Shown here in pieces: positions 56,484 through 64,000 of a stretch of 64,000 nucleotides of DNA. Position 1 is the stretch's first letter. Every line of letters begins with the position of its first letter. The stretch lies in assembly GCF_000340885.1 (NCBI RefSeq), contig NC_020291.1, positions 462,501 to 526,500 on the forward strand, in the 5' to 3' direction. A model generated the notes under the pieces. The model ran no database searches. It saw only the letters and a program-made list of their open reading frames with translations, and was not told the DNA's origin. Source of the DNA: Clostridium saccharoperbutylacetonicum N1-4(HMT) (GTDB lineage Bacteria > Bacillota > Clostridia > Clostridiales > Clostridiaceae). The position numbers were made by a program, and so were the translations under genes.

Positions 56484-57488
56484 TTAAACTAATACATCCT
56501 GTTTAGTAAATACAGCAAAACTTATAATAAAAGCACATATGCCCCAGGTTAAAAGTACTAAAGTGCTAAAAAGTAAGGACATTCCAGGTATAGGTGTATA
56601 TGAACCAGTAAGATATTGTGGCAGATTTAAATTTATGACAAAGAAATATTTTACTATGGGCCAGTCGGCTAAAAATAATTGAAGAAAACCTCCTCCAATT
56701 AATGTGGCCATCATTATGCCAATGGATGTAGCTGTATTTCTAACTAAAACAGAAACCATAAATGAAACTGTTCCAACAATAATTGATACAAACCAGCCAA
56801 GTGAATAAACAAGAATTACATATTGTAATTGAGTTACTTTTATAACGTTTGAAGTATCTAATATGCCAGAACTTGAATTAAAACCAGTTGCTATGGGCTC
56901 GTATAAGCCCCAATTATTAAATAAGAAGCCTGAGATTAAAAGGGATAATACTCCCATTTCTAAAATCACCAGTGAAAACAAAATTACAAGTGCTATATAT
57001 TTGCTAAGGAGGATTTTCCATCTAGGTGTAGCTCTTGTTAACAGTACTTTGATAGTTTTTGCAGAAAATTCACCACATACACTATCTCCAGCTAATATTA
57101 TTATTAGTAAAGGAAGGAGTACAAATATGGATTGCTCCATTAACTTTACTGTGAATTTTGCAGCACTTGGAGTAATAGGGTTTATATTATTGTCTAAATA
57201 ATATTGATTCTGTTGAATCTTAATATTAATAGATGCTTTACTTGCTTCTGGAGTATCTGGTCTATTAAGTCTATTTTTTAAATCTTGTATTTGCTGTTTT
57301 TGTAATGACTGCCAGTCGATATTTTCAGTTTGATTAGTTGTTTTCATATATTTATCTATAGTATTTTTGTATTGATAATTCTGACCATATGAAAAGAGTG
57401 AAACTAAAATTAACATGATAGCAGTAATAAGTAACATTTTTCTTCTATATAACATTTTGTTTACTTCATTTTTAATTAATACTAACAA
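56484..57488 (-). CDS. ABC-2 type transporter permease
   Basis: 334 aa with six likely membrane helices: one at the N-terminus (~17-32), a long extracytoplasmic segment with coiled character, then helices near 115, 165, 220, 250 and 310. Typical of the BcrB/NatB class that works with one ATPase. Translation starts at TTG 57488 with GGAGGA six bases upstream. Confidence 0.85.
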   Translation of the reverse strand: MLVLIKNEVNKMLYRRKMLLITAIMLILVSLFSYGQNYQYKNTIDKYMKTTNQTENIDWQSLQKQQIQDLKNRLNRPDTPEASKASINIKIQQNQYYLDNNINPITPSAAKFTVKLMEQSIFVLLPLLIIILAGDSVCGEFSAKTIKVLLTRATPRWKILLSKYIALVILFSLVILEMGVLSLLISGFLFNNWGLYEPIATGFNSSSGILDTSNVIKVTQLQYVILVYSLGWFVSIIVGTVSFMVSVLVRNTATSIGIMMATLIGGGFLQLFLADWPIVKYFFVINLNLPQYLTGSYTPIPGMSLLFSTLVLLTWGICAFIISFAVFTKQDVLV

Positions 57489-57504
57489 GGATGTCTCCTC
57501 CCTT

Positions 57505-58416
57505 CTAATTGATCATAGTATCTTCTTCTGTTAGAGATAAAAATAAATCTTCAAGAGTTTTATGTTTGGTATTTACGAATTTTATCTTAAGTCCTTCTTT
57601 AATTAAAGAAAGGTTAATTTCTTCAAGTTTGGATAAGTCAACTTTTGCTTCAATTCTTCCATCTTTTAAAAAGCCATCTATATTCCAGTTGTTTTTAAGA
57701 AACTCAAGCCCTTTTTCGTTATTATTTAAAACAAAGAAAACTTCCTGTTCATTAATGAGTTCTGATACTTTAGAATATTTTATTAAAGTACCATTTTTTA
57801 CTATAGCAACCTTATCGCACATTAATTCTACTTCAGATATTAAATGACTAGAAATAAGAACAGCTATATTTTCTTTTTTGGAAAGATTTTTTATTATATT
57901 TCTAAATTCATTTATTCCTGATGGATCTAAGCCGTTAGTTGGTTCATCTAATATAAGAAGCTTTGGTTTATGGATAAGAGCTTGTGCTAGACCTAATCGC
58001 TGTTTCATACCTAAAGAATAAGTAGAAACTTTGTCATTTATTCTATTTTGCATACCAACAAGTTGTATTGCTTTATTAATATCATCAGAGGTAACATTTT
58101 TATTCATAGAACCTAGCATTTTTAGATTTTCTAAACCACTTAAATAATTGTACATATCTGGCCCTTCAATTATGCAGCCTACTTGTGACATTGCATTAAC
58201 ATAATCTTTAGTAATGTCATGATTATCAATTAGAATTTTTCCGCTAGTAGGAGAAGACAGTCCAACGATCATTCTTAAAGTTGTGGACTTCCCAGCTCCA
58301 TTTGGTCCAAGAAAACCTAAAACCTCACCTTCAGTAATTGAAAAACTAATTCCTTTTACTATTTCCTTATTTTTTATCCGTTTACTGACATTATCTAATA
58401 ATAATACAGGATTCAT
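57505..58416 (-). CDS. ABC transporter ATP-binding protein (BcrA/NatA type)
   Basis: 303 aa. Walker A GPNGAGKST, Q-loop region, signature YSLGMKQRLGLAQAL and Walker B LLILDEPTNGLD, then the ~80-aa C-terminal extension usual in drug/bacitracin-type exporters. Start ATG 58416 with AAGGAGGTG seven bases upstream. It energises the permease encoded next. Function, such as antimicrobial-peptide resistance or lipid export, is not determined. Confidence 0.92.
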   Translation of the reverse strand: MNPVLLLDNVSKRIKNKEIVKGISFSITEGEVLGFLGPNGAGKSTTLRMIVGLSSPTSGKILIDNHDITKDYVNAMSQVGCIIEGPDMYNYLSGLENLKMLGSMNKNVTSDDINKAIQLVGMQNRINDKVSTYSLGMKQRLGLAQALIHKPKLLILDEPTNGLDPSGINEFRNIIKNLSKKENIAVLISSHLISEVELMCDKVAIVKNGTLIKYSKVSELINEQEVFFVLNNNEKGLEFLKNNWNIDGFLKDGRIEAKVDLSKLEEINLSLIKEGLKIKFVNTKHKTLEDLFLSLTEEDTMIN

Positions 58417-58642
58417 TCTAAAGCACCTCCTTTTTGTTTTAAATTGCTTAGTAATATTATTGTACATTTAAGAAATTATATTTCAACCAAAAAACGACTT
58501 AATTAGAAAAATATTTATGAACATTAATGTTTTCTGTTCAATTCAAGTTATTTTTGTTAAACAATATCAAATATAAGAAATCCGCATAATATGGTAGTAG
58601 ATAATCGATAAAGATTATTATTAATACAAAGGAGAGAAGAAA

Positions 58643-59059
58643 ATGGGAAACAGAGATGATAGATGCAACAAAAGTTGCAGATCAGACGATAGATGCTGTA
58701 GGTGTTGTAGATCAGATGGAAGAGAAAATACAAGTAATTGCAATATTGGTGGAAATATTAATAGACCAAATGGAACTCTTGGTGCACAAGCAAATAGAAG
58801 AAATTGTACACTAGGTGCCAATGATACAAGAGGCAGATGTAGATGTAGAAATAATCGTATGGAAGATGCGCTAGAGGATGCATATAATTGCGGATATCAG
58901 AATGGATATAATGCAGGCTATCCTCAAGGATTTCAAGATGGACGTACTTTAGGAGCTCAAGAAGGATTTCAACAAGGCTGCAGGGCAGGACAGGAAAAGG
59001 CAAAACAAGAAATATTAGCTGGAATAAGAAGAAGATGCTGTTGCTGCAGATGTTGTTAG
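58643..59059 (+). CDS. Cysteine/arginine-rich protein with a run of GxxxG repeats
   Basis: 138 aa, 18 Cys. Cysteine clusters lie at both ends (RCCRCCR at ~17-23; RRRCCCCRCC as the C-terminus). Between them, residues ~80-125 have glycine at every fourth position for about nine steps (CGYQNGYNAGYPQGFQDG and on), a pattern known from FliH-type GxxxG segments and some spore-surface proteins. No signal peptide. It may be a spore coat or exosporium component cross-linked through cysteine, but that is inference. AAAGGAGAG precedes ATG 58643; a strong terminator follows, so it is a real single gene. Confidence 0.75.
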   Translation: MGNRDDRCNKSCRSDDRCCRCCRSDGRENTSNCNIGGNINRPNGTLGAQANRRNCTLGANDTRGRCRCRNNRMEDALEDAYNCGYQNGYNAGYPQGFQDGRTLGAQEGFQQGCRAGQEKAKQEILAGIRRRCCCCRCC

Positions 59060-59097
59060 TGGATCAGATATAAAAATAGAGTTATATTAAATAATAT

Positions 59098-59123
59098 AAA
59101 AAGAGGAGGAAACTCCTCTTTTT
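59098..59123 (+). terminator. Terminator after the Cys-rich gene
   Basis: AAAAAGAGGAG (59098-59108), GAAA loop, CTCCTCTTTTT (59113-59123). The following ~270 bases hold no gene, only AT-rich DNA in front of pgi. Confidence 0.92.
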
Positions 59124-59397
59124 AAAAATATATTTTATAAATATCAGTGTTAAATACTTAACAATCAATTCGTTTTGATTTCCTTTTGAAATCTTTTATG
59201 TTTTTTATAATTCTTTTTACAAAAGAATATCTAATAAAATTAGGGTAAAAATATTATTTATGAACATAATAAACCTATTGATAATAAAAATCTGTATATA
59301 TTGATAAAAAATTTAAACATAGGCAAAGATTGTTCTAATTTATGATATAATTAAAAAAGTAACAATATTTTTAACTATATGGAGGTAAGATATAGAG

Positions 59398-60747
59398 ATG
59401 AGTAAAAGTATATCATTAGATTTATCAAAAGTTGCACCTTATTTAAACATGACTGAAATTGATTATATGGAGGAAATGGTTAAAAGTGCTCATGATAAAT
59501 TACATAATGGAACAGGAGCAGGAAATGACTTTTTAGGATGGATCGATCTACCAGTAAACTATGATAAAGATGAATTTGCTAGAATTAAGAAGGCAGCAGA
59601 AAAAATTAAATCTGATTCAGAAGTTTTAATAGTAGTTGGAATTGGAGGATCATATCTTGGTGCTAGAGCAGCAATTGAAATGTTAACTAATAATTTTCAT
59701 AATGCACTAGACAATGACAAGAGAAAAGCTCCTAAAATTTTTTATGTAGGAAATAATATAAGCTCAACATATATGGCAGAATTACTACAAGCAATTGAAG
59801 GTAAAGATGTAAGTGTAAATGTAATTTCAAAATCAGGAACTACAACTGAACCAGCAATTGCATTTAGAATTTTAAGAACATATTTAGAAAATAAGTATGG
59901 AGTAGATGAAGCTAGAAAGAGAATTTATGCTACAACTGATAAGGCTAAGGGAGCATTAAAGACTTTAGCAGATGCTGAAGGTTATGCTAGCTTTGTAGTT
60001 CCAGATGATATTGGAGGAAGATTCTCTGTATTAACAGCAGTTGGATTATTACCAATAGCAGCAGCTGGAATTGATATTGATGAAATGATGAAAGGTGCTG
60101 CTGATGCAAGAGAAGTTTATTCAAATCCATCTCTTAATGAAAATGATGCTTATAAGTATGCAGCAGTTAGAAATGCTTTATATAATAAAGGAAAGACAAT
60201 TGAATTATTAGTAAACTACGAACCATCTCTTCACTATTTCAATGAATGGTGGAAACAATTATTTGGAGAATCAGAAGGTAAGGACAATAAGGGATTATTC
60301 CCAGCAGCTGTTGACTTTAGTACAGATCTTCATTCAATGGGGCAATATGTTCAAGAAGGAAGAAGAATTCTTTTTGAAACAGTTATTAACGTAGAAAAGG
60401 CTAAATATGAAATTAATATAGAAGAAGCTGATAATGATTTAGATGGATTAAACTTTTTAGCAGGAAAAACTATGGATTTTGTTAATAAGAAAGCTTTCCA
60501 AGGAACTGTATTAGCTCATAATGATGGTGGAGTTCCAAACATGATAGTAAATGTTCCTGAAATTTCAGCATATTATTTTGGATATATGGTTTACTTCTTT
60601 GAAAAGGCTTGTGGAATTAGCGGATATCTTTTAGGTGTAAATCCATTTAATCAACCAGGAGTTGAAGCTTACAAGAAAAATATGTTTGCGCTTTTAGGAA
60701 AACCAGGTTATGAAGATGTTAAAGCAGAATTAGAAAAGAGACTTTAA
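59398..60747 (+). CDS. pgi: Glucose-6-phosphate isomerase
   Basis: 449 aa, the short Firmicute form. Interconverts glucose-6-P and fructose-6-P. Signatures: [30 protein letters not shown] (phosphate binding), [17 protein letters not shown], the catalytic Glu in [10 protein letters not shown], and the C-terminal [23 protein letters not shown] precedes the ATG. Confidence 0.97.
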   Translation: MSKSISLDLSKVAPYLNMTEIDYMEEMVKSAHDKLHNGTGAGNDFLGWIDLPVNYDKDEFARIKKAAEKIKSDSEVLIVVGIGGSYLGARAAIEMLTNNFHNALDNDKRKAPKIFYVGNNISSTYMAELLQAIEGKDVSVNVISKSGTTTEPAIAFRILRTYLENKYGVDEARKRIYATTDKAKGALKTLADAEGYASFVVPDDIGGRFSVLTAVGLLPIAAAGIDIDEMMKGAADAREVYSNPSLNENDAYKYAAVRNALYNKGKTIELLVNYEPSLHYFNEWWKQLFGESEGKDNKGLFPAAVDFSTDLHSMGQYVQEGRRILFETVINVEKAKYEINIEEADNDLDGLNFLAGKTMDFVNKKAFQGTVLAHNDGGVPNMIVNVPEISAYYFGYMVYFFEKACGISGYLLGVNPFNQPGVEAYKKNMFALLGKPGYEDVKAELEKRL

Positions 60748-60752
60748 TCTAA

Positions 60753-61184
60753 ATGAAGATTATAATTGATGGAGATGCTTGTCCAGGCATCTCCATTATT
60801 GAAAAAGTAGCTAAAACCTATGAGGTGCCAGTAATAATTTATTGTGATATAAATCATTTTATTCAAAGTGATTATTCAGAAGTTAAAATTGTAGATAGTG
60901 GATTCCAAAGTGTTGATATGTATGTGATGAATGAAACAAAGCAAGGAGATATTATTGTTTCTCAAGACTATGGAGTTGCTGCAATATGTCTATCAAAAAA
61001 AGCAAAAGTCATAAATCCTAAAGGCTATATTTATGATGAACAGAATATTGATAGGCTATTAGAAGAACGACATATATCACAGAAAATAAGAAAAGGAGGG
61101 GGGAAGACCTCCAATCCTAAGAAAAGAACTGAAGATGATAACTTGAGACTAGAAAAGAATTTAATAAGAATTATAAGAGAATAA
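60753..61184 (+). CDS. YaiI/YqxD family protein (DUF188)
   Basis: 143 aa. Family signature at the N-terminus (IIIDGDACPG), then VDSGFQSVDMYV, GDIIVSQDYGVAAICL and a basic C-terminus (KIRKGGGKTSNPKKRTEDD). PIN-like acidic residues (D, D) suggest a nuclease fold, but the function is unproven. It starts five bases after pgi stop, so it depends on pgi translation; no ribosome site of its own is clear. Confidence 0.9.
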   Translation: MKIIIDGDACPGISIIEKVAKTYEVPVIIYCDINHFIQSDYSEVKIVDSGFQSVDMYVMNETKQGDIIVSQDYGVAAICLSKKAKVINPKGYIYDEQNIDRLLEERHISQKIRKGGGKTSNPKKRTEDDNLRLEKNLIRIIRE

Positions 61185-61194
61185 TTATGTGTTT

Positions 61195-61224
61195 GAAGCT
61201 TAATTTTATAGGCTTCTTTTTTTT
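61195..61224 (+). terminator. Terminator of the pgi operon
   Basis: GAAGC (61195-61199) pairs with GCTTC (61212-61216), followed by eight T. Confidence 0.7.
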
Positions 61225-61388
61225 ATTTACTAAAATTATAGGTTAAAATCTAATTGTAAAAAAAATTTAATAATCAAACATGATATAATTAAAATAAAAA
61301 TTAACTGAAGTTATTTACAAATAATGGTAAAATGTATAATATAGTATTAAGGTGGTTTTGAAAATGTGTATGAAGGGAGTATTTATTT

Positions 61389-63749
61389 ATGGAGGAACTT
61401 CAGTTAAAGTATGTTGAGATAGCTTTTGATAAAAAAGCACCCCAAGAAGTTGATACTGAAATTAATATATCGGGAAGAATAGAAAATGCACTAGAGGAGT
61501 TAGAATATAAATTTATTGTTGGTAAGGGTGGCCTTTGGAATACTATTCAAGAATTTTCAGATAAGAATGAGTGCATATGGAAACCTAAAGAAGAAGGAGA
61601 GTACATGGTTATGATACAAGCTAGAGAAAAGGATGGTAAAAAACCATTAGATTATTTGGCTAAGGAGGAGTACTATATACTTAAAGGAGAGGTGACTGAT
61701 ACTATGCATAAAGAAGTATCTATTGAAACAGCGGTAAATGCAGAAGAAGTGAATATAGAGTATAGAGATATTGTAGATAAAGAGCAAGATAATTTATTAG
61801 TATTAGATACTGCAGAATCCACTAGTGACAACGATAAATTTAAAGAAGCAATAACTAATAAAGATGATAATTTAGTGTTATTTAACGTTAAGGAACTTAC
61901 TAAAGCTGAAAAAGACATTTTAATAGGAAATGCTGAAACAAAACAAGGTGAAATTTCACCAAATGATAAAGAAGTAATTAATGAAAATGAAATTAATTCA
62001 GGAAATGTATCTAACATTATACATGAAATTATAATTGACAAGGATGAAATTTCTGTTGGGGATAAGTGTTCTATTGAAGTGATCACTAATAATGAAGAAG
62101 CATACTTATATAGAATTTATGCCAAAAGATATAATGAGTGGAGCATAGTTAGAGATTATGATACAAGTAATCTTTTTAAATATACAGCCAATGAACAAGG
62201 TGAAAAGGAATTTTTAATTCAATGTAAGAGGATGGAATCTACTGAGAGTTTTGAAGATTATAGAGTTATAAAAATAAACGTTAAAGCTTCAATAAAAATA
62301 GAAATAACGAATTTTAAGTGTTTGAGTAAATTATTGTTAGTTGGTGAAAAACTTGAATTTTTAGTGGAAACTAATGTTGAAAAGACTTTAGATAATAATG
62401 ATCAAGTGTTACTATATAAATTTTATAAAATATTTAAAGATGGAAAGGCTATTTGCATTCAAGATTACTCAACGAAAAATCATGTTTATTATAAGGAAAC
62501 TCAAGCAGGAAGTTATAGGATTCTGTGTCTTGCAAAAAGTATATTTTCAAATAAAGAATATGATGATAGGGCTATTTTAGTTTATAGTGTAAAACCGTAT
62601 AAGGAGGTTAAGATTAATAGCTTTGTAGCTAATTATAATTCTCCACAGGTAACTGAAACTGAAATAAAGTTTAGTTCTGAAGTGCAAGGAGGAACTAATC
62701 TACAATATAGATATAGAGTTAATGGTACGATAGAATATGATACAGGTTATACTGAAAAGAATGAATTTACTTGGACGCCAATTGAAGCGGGAGAATATGA
62801 AATTATATTGTCTGTAAAAGATGCAAGCTATAAAGAAGAGTATGAAGACATTAAGAAAATAGCATTTACTATTGAAAAAAAAGGTAAAACACCAGTGAAA
62901 ATTCTTGATGTGGTAGTTGATAAGGAAAAGAAAATTATTACTGGAGAGCCAGTTAACATAATGGTAAATGCAGAAGGTGGAACACATCTTCAATATGCTT
63001 TTACAATTAGAAAAGATAAGCGAAGGCTGGAAGGTGGAGAATTTAATAAAGCAAATTGGATTAATTTTATTCCAAAACAAGTTGGAGAATATGAAGTTGA
63101 AATAATGCTTAAAGATAGATACTCTGATAAGCCCTATGATGCGCATACAGTTGTATATTTGAAGGCGATGGAGTATTTGCCTGGAGAGATAGATTATATA
63201 ATTATGCCATATAAAGAAACGCATTTAATTGGTGAACCTATAGAGTTTGAATGTATTATACAAAATACTCAAAATGTTTTAGTGAAATATGAAACAAAAA
63301 TTAATGGTAACTCTGTTGAGAAAACAGAATTTTCAAGAAATAAAAAATTGAGATTTACTCCTAAGATTGTAGGGAAGTATACGATAGAGGTTTATGCAAA
63401 AAATTTAAAATGTAAAAATGAATATGATTCAAAGAAAGAAATCAGTTTATATGTAAGTGAAGCACCACCTGTAATAGAAACTAAAATTATAGCTAATAAA
63501 TTAGAAGCTAATGTCAATGAAGAATTGACTTTTGAAGTTATAAGCAGAGGTGGGAAAGATGTTTGCTATGAATTTTATTTGATGGAAAATAATGAATGGA
63601 GAAAAGTTCAAGCCTATAGTAGGAAGCATTATTATAGCTTTATTCCATTTATTCAAGGTAAGCATAAAATTTTAGCACTCGCAAAGAGTTATTATAAAAA
63701 GGCAAGTTATGAAGATTATGATGAAATAACTTTTTATGTTAAAGGTTAA
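61389..63749 (+). CDS. Triple-tyrosine-motif repeat protein (Y_Y_Y type)
   Basis: 786 aa, no signal peptide or membrane helix. About seven beta-sandwich repeats of ~90 residues with the pattern Y-x-F/Y..., W/Y-x-P-x-x-x-G-x-Y/H and a final Y-(E/D)-D/Y; examples are WKPKEEGEYMVMIQ, WTPIEAGEYEIIL, FIPKQVGEYEVEI and FTPKIVGKYTIEV. A ~150-residue acidic spacer (~100-215) separates repeats 1 and 2. Such repeats bind polysaccharide or scaffold proteins in clostridia; the absence of a signal peptide suggests a cytosolic or non-classically exported role. The next gene, a likely murein transglycosylase, follows 54 bases later. Confidence 0.8.
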   Translation: MEELQLKYVEIAFDKKAPQEVDTEINISGRIENALEELEYKFIVGKGGLWNTIQEFSDKNECIWKPKEEGEYMVMIQAREKDGKKPLDYLAKEEYYILKGEVTDTMHKEVSIETAVNAEEVNIEYRDIVDKEQDNLLVLDTAESTSDNDKFKEAITNKDDNLVLFNVKELTKAEKDILIGNAETKQGEISPNDKEVINENEINSGNVSNIIHEIIIDKDEISVGDKCSIEVITNNEEAYLYRIYAKRYNEWSIVRDYDTSNLFKYTANEQGEKEFLIQCKRMESTESFEDYRVIKINVKASIKIEITNFKCLSKLLLVGEKLEFLVETNVEKTLDNNDQVLLYKFYKIFKDGKAICIQDYSTKNHVYYKETQAGSYRILCLAKSIFSNKEYDDRAILVYSVKPYKEVKINSFVANYNSPQVTETEIKFSSEVQGGTNLQYRYRVNGTIEYDTGYTEKNEFTWTPIEAGEYEIILSVKDASYKEEYEDIKKIAFTIEKKGKTPVKILDVVVDKEKKIITGEPVNIMVNAEGGTHLQYAFTIRKDKRRLEGGEFNKANWINFIPKQVGEYEVEIMLKDRYSDKPYDAHTVVYLKAMEYLPGEIDYIIMPYKETHLIGEPIEFECIIQNTQNVLVKYETKINGNSVEKTEFSRNKKLRFTPKIVGKYTIEVYAKNLKCKNEYDSKKEISLYVSEAPPVIETKIIANKLEANVNEELTFEVISRGGKDVCYEFYLMENNEWRKVQAYSRKHYYSFIPFIQGKHKILALAKSYYKKASYEDYDEITFYVKG

Positions 63750-63803
63750 TAAAAAATGTTCGAAAATAATCATAAGAAAAAATTTGGAGGAAGGTTATTT
63801 AAA

Positions 63804-64000
63804 ATGGCGATAAATGGTGTTAATCAACTCTCAAATGAGCAATTATTAGCAATGAGCATGGCGGGAAATGGACAATTAACTAATGATGGTACTAGTTCAA
63901 GTGATTCAGCTAATGATGAAAAAAATGTGGCATTTGAAATGATGATGAAGAACTTGACAGATTCATCAAAAAAAACAATGCAAAATAATGTTAATAAAAT
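63804..64000 (+). CDS. N-terminus of a probable lytic transglycosylase, cut by window edge
   Basis: 65 codons are visible (MAINGVNQLSNEQLLAMSMA, then a Ser/Asp-rich stretch). GGAGGAAGG precedes ATG 63804. No catalytic part is in the window; the guess rests on the recurrent clostridial neighbour of triple-tyrosine genes, an SLT-domain protein with this kind of low-complexity start. Confidence 0.4.
   Translation, partial: MAINGVNQLSNEQLLAMSMAGNGQLTNDGTSSSDSANDEKNVAFEMMMKNLTDSSKKTMQNNVNK

Overview
The window is AT-rich (roughly 70 percent) low-GC Firmicute DNA from a solventogenic, butyrate/butanol-forming Clostridium, most like the C. beijerinckii / C. saccharoperbutylacetonicum group. The evidence is the block rex, crt-bcd-etfB-etfA-hbd, an iron alcohol dehydrogenase, an [FeFe]-hydrogenase with a Rex operator, groESL with a CIRCE element, and riboswitch-controlled guaB followed by guaA. 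No tRNA, rRNA or CRISPR array was seen.

Layout. (1) 1-5.9 kb: the 3' end of a hybrid NRPS/PKS locus, with an NRPS tail (degenerate A-domain end plus carrier), a KS-(dead AT-like)-carrier-C protein and an Sfp-type phosphopantetheinyl transferase. (2) 6.5-18.1 kb: two tandem delivery modules of a contractile-injection-like polymorphic toxin system. The repeating order is unknown protein A, unknown protein B, DUF4280 (PAAR-like), VgrG-like spike, effector, immunity. An Eag/DcrB-like candidate chaperone and an extra VgrG stand in front. No sheath, tube, baseplate or ATPase gene is present. (3) 18-33.2 kb: the accessory tail of that system, a dense array of about ten variable toxin ends paired with candidate immunity genes. 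Only the first toxin with a Hint domain is intact. The others are 5'-truncated, carry a nonsense or frameshift mutation, or survive only as 25-55 codon tails, while their partner genes stay open. Fragments of VgrG, DUF4280 and a beta-rich surface protein, a 107-bp repeat and an IS3-family element mark recombination joints. (4) 33.5-37.9 kb: decayed or mobile genes, namely a truncated AAA-ATPase-like gene, a large serine recombinase with a 58-aa partner ORF, a 5'-truncated manC, and a short zinc-dependent phospholipase C-like protein. (5) 38-54.9 kb: core metabolism and housekeeping. (6) 55-64 kb: a small membrane peptide with a structured leader, an ABC exporter with an SGNH hydrolase, a Cys-rich GxxxG-repeat protein, pgi, a YaiI/YqxD protein, a triple-tyrosine repeat protein, and the start of a probable murein transglycosylase.

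How it works together. Rex senses NADH/NAD+ and probably represses both the crotonyl-CoA to butyryl-CoA operon and the hydrogenase, since good Rex palindromes lie in front of both. The VgrG-DUF4280 modules most plausibly carry the effectors encoded just downstream. The long run of immunity-like genes beside broken toxins looks like a record of past toxin replacements whose protection was retained. These functional links are inferred from gene order and motifs, not from experiments.
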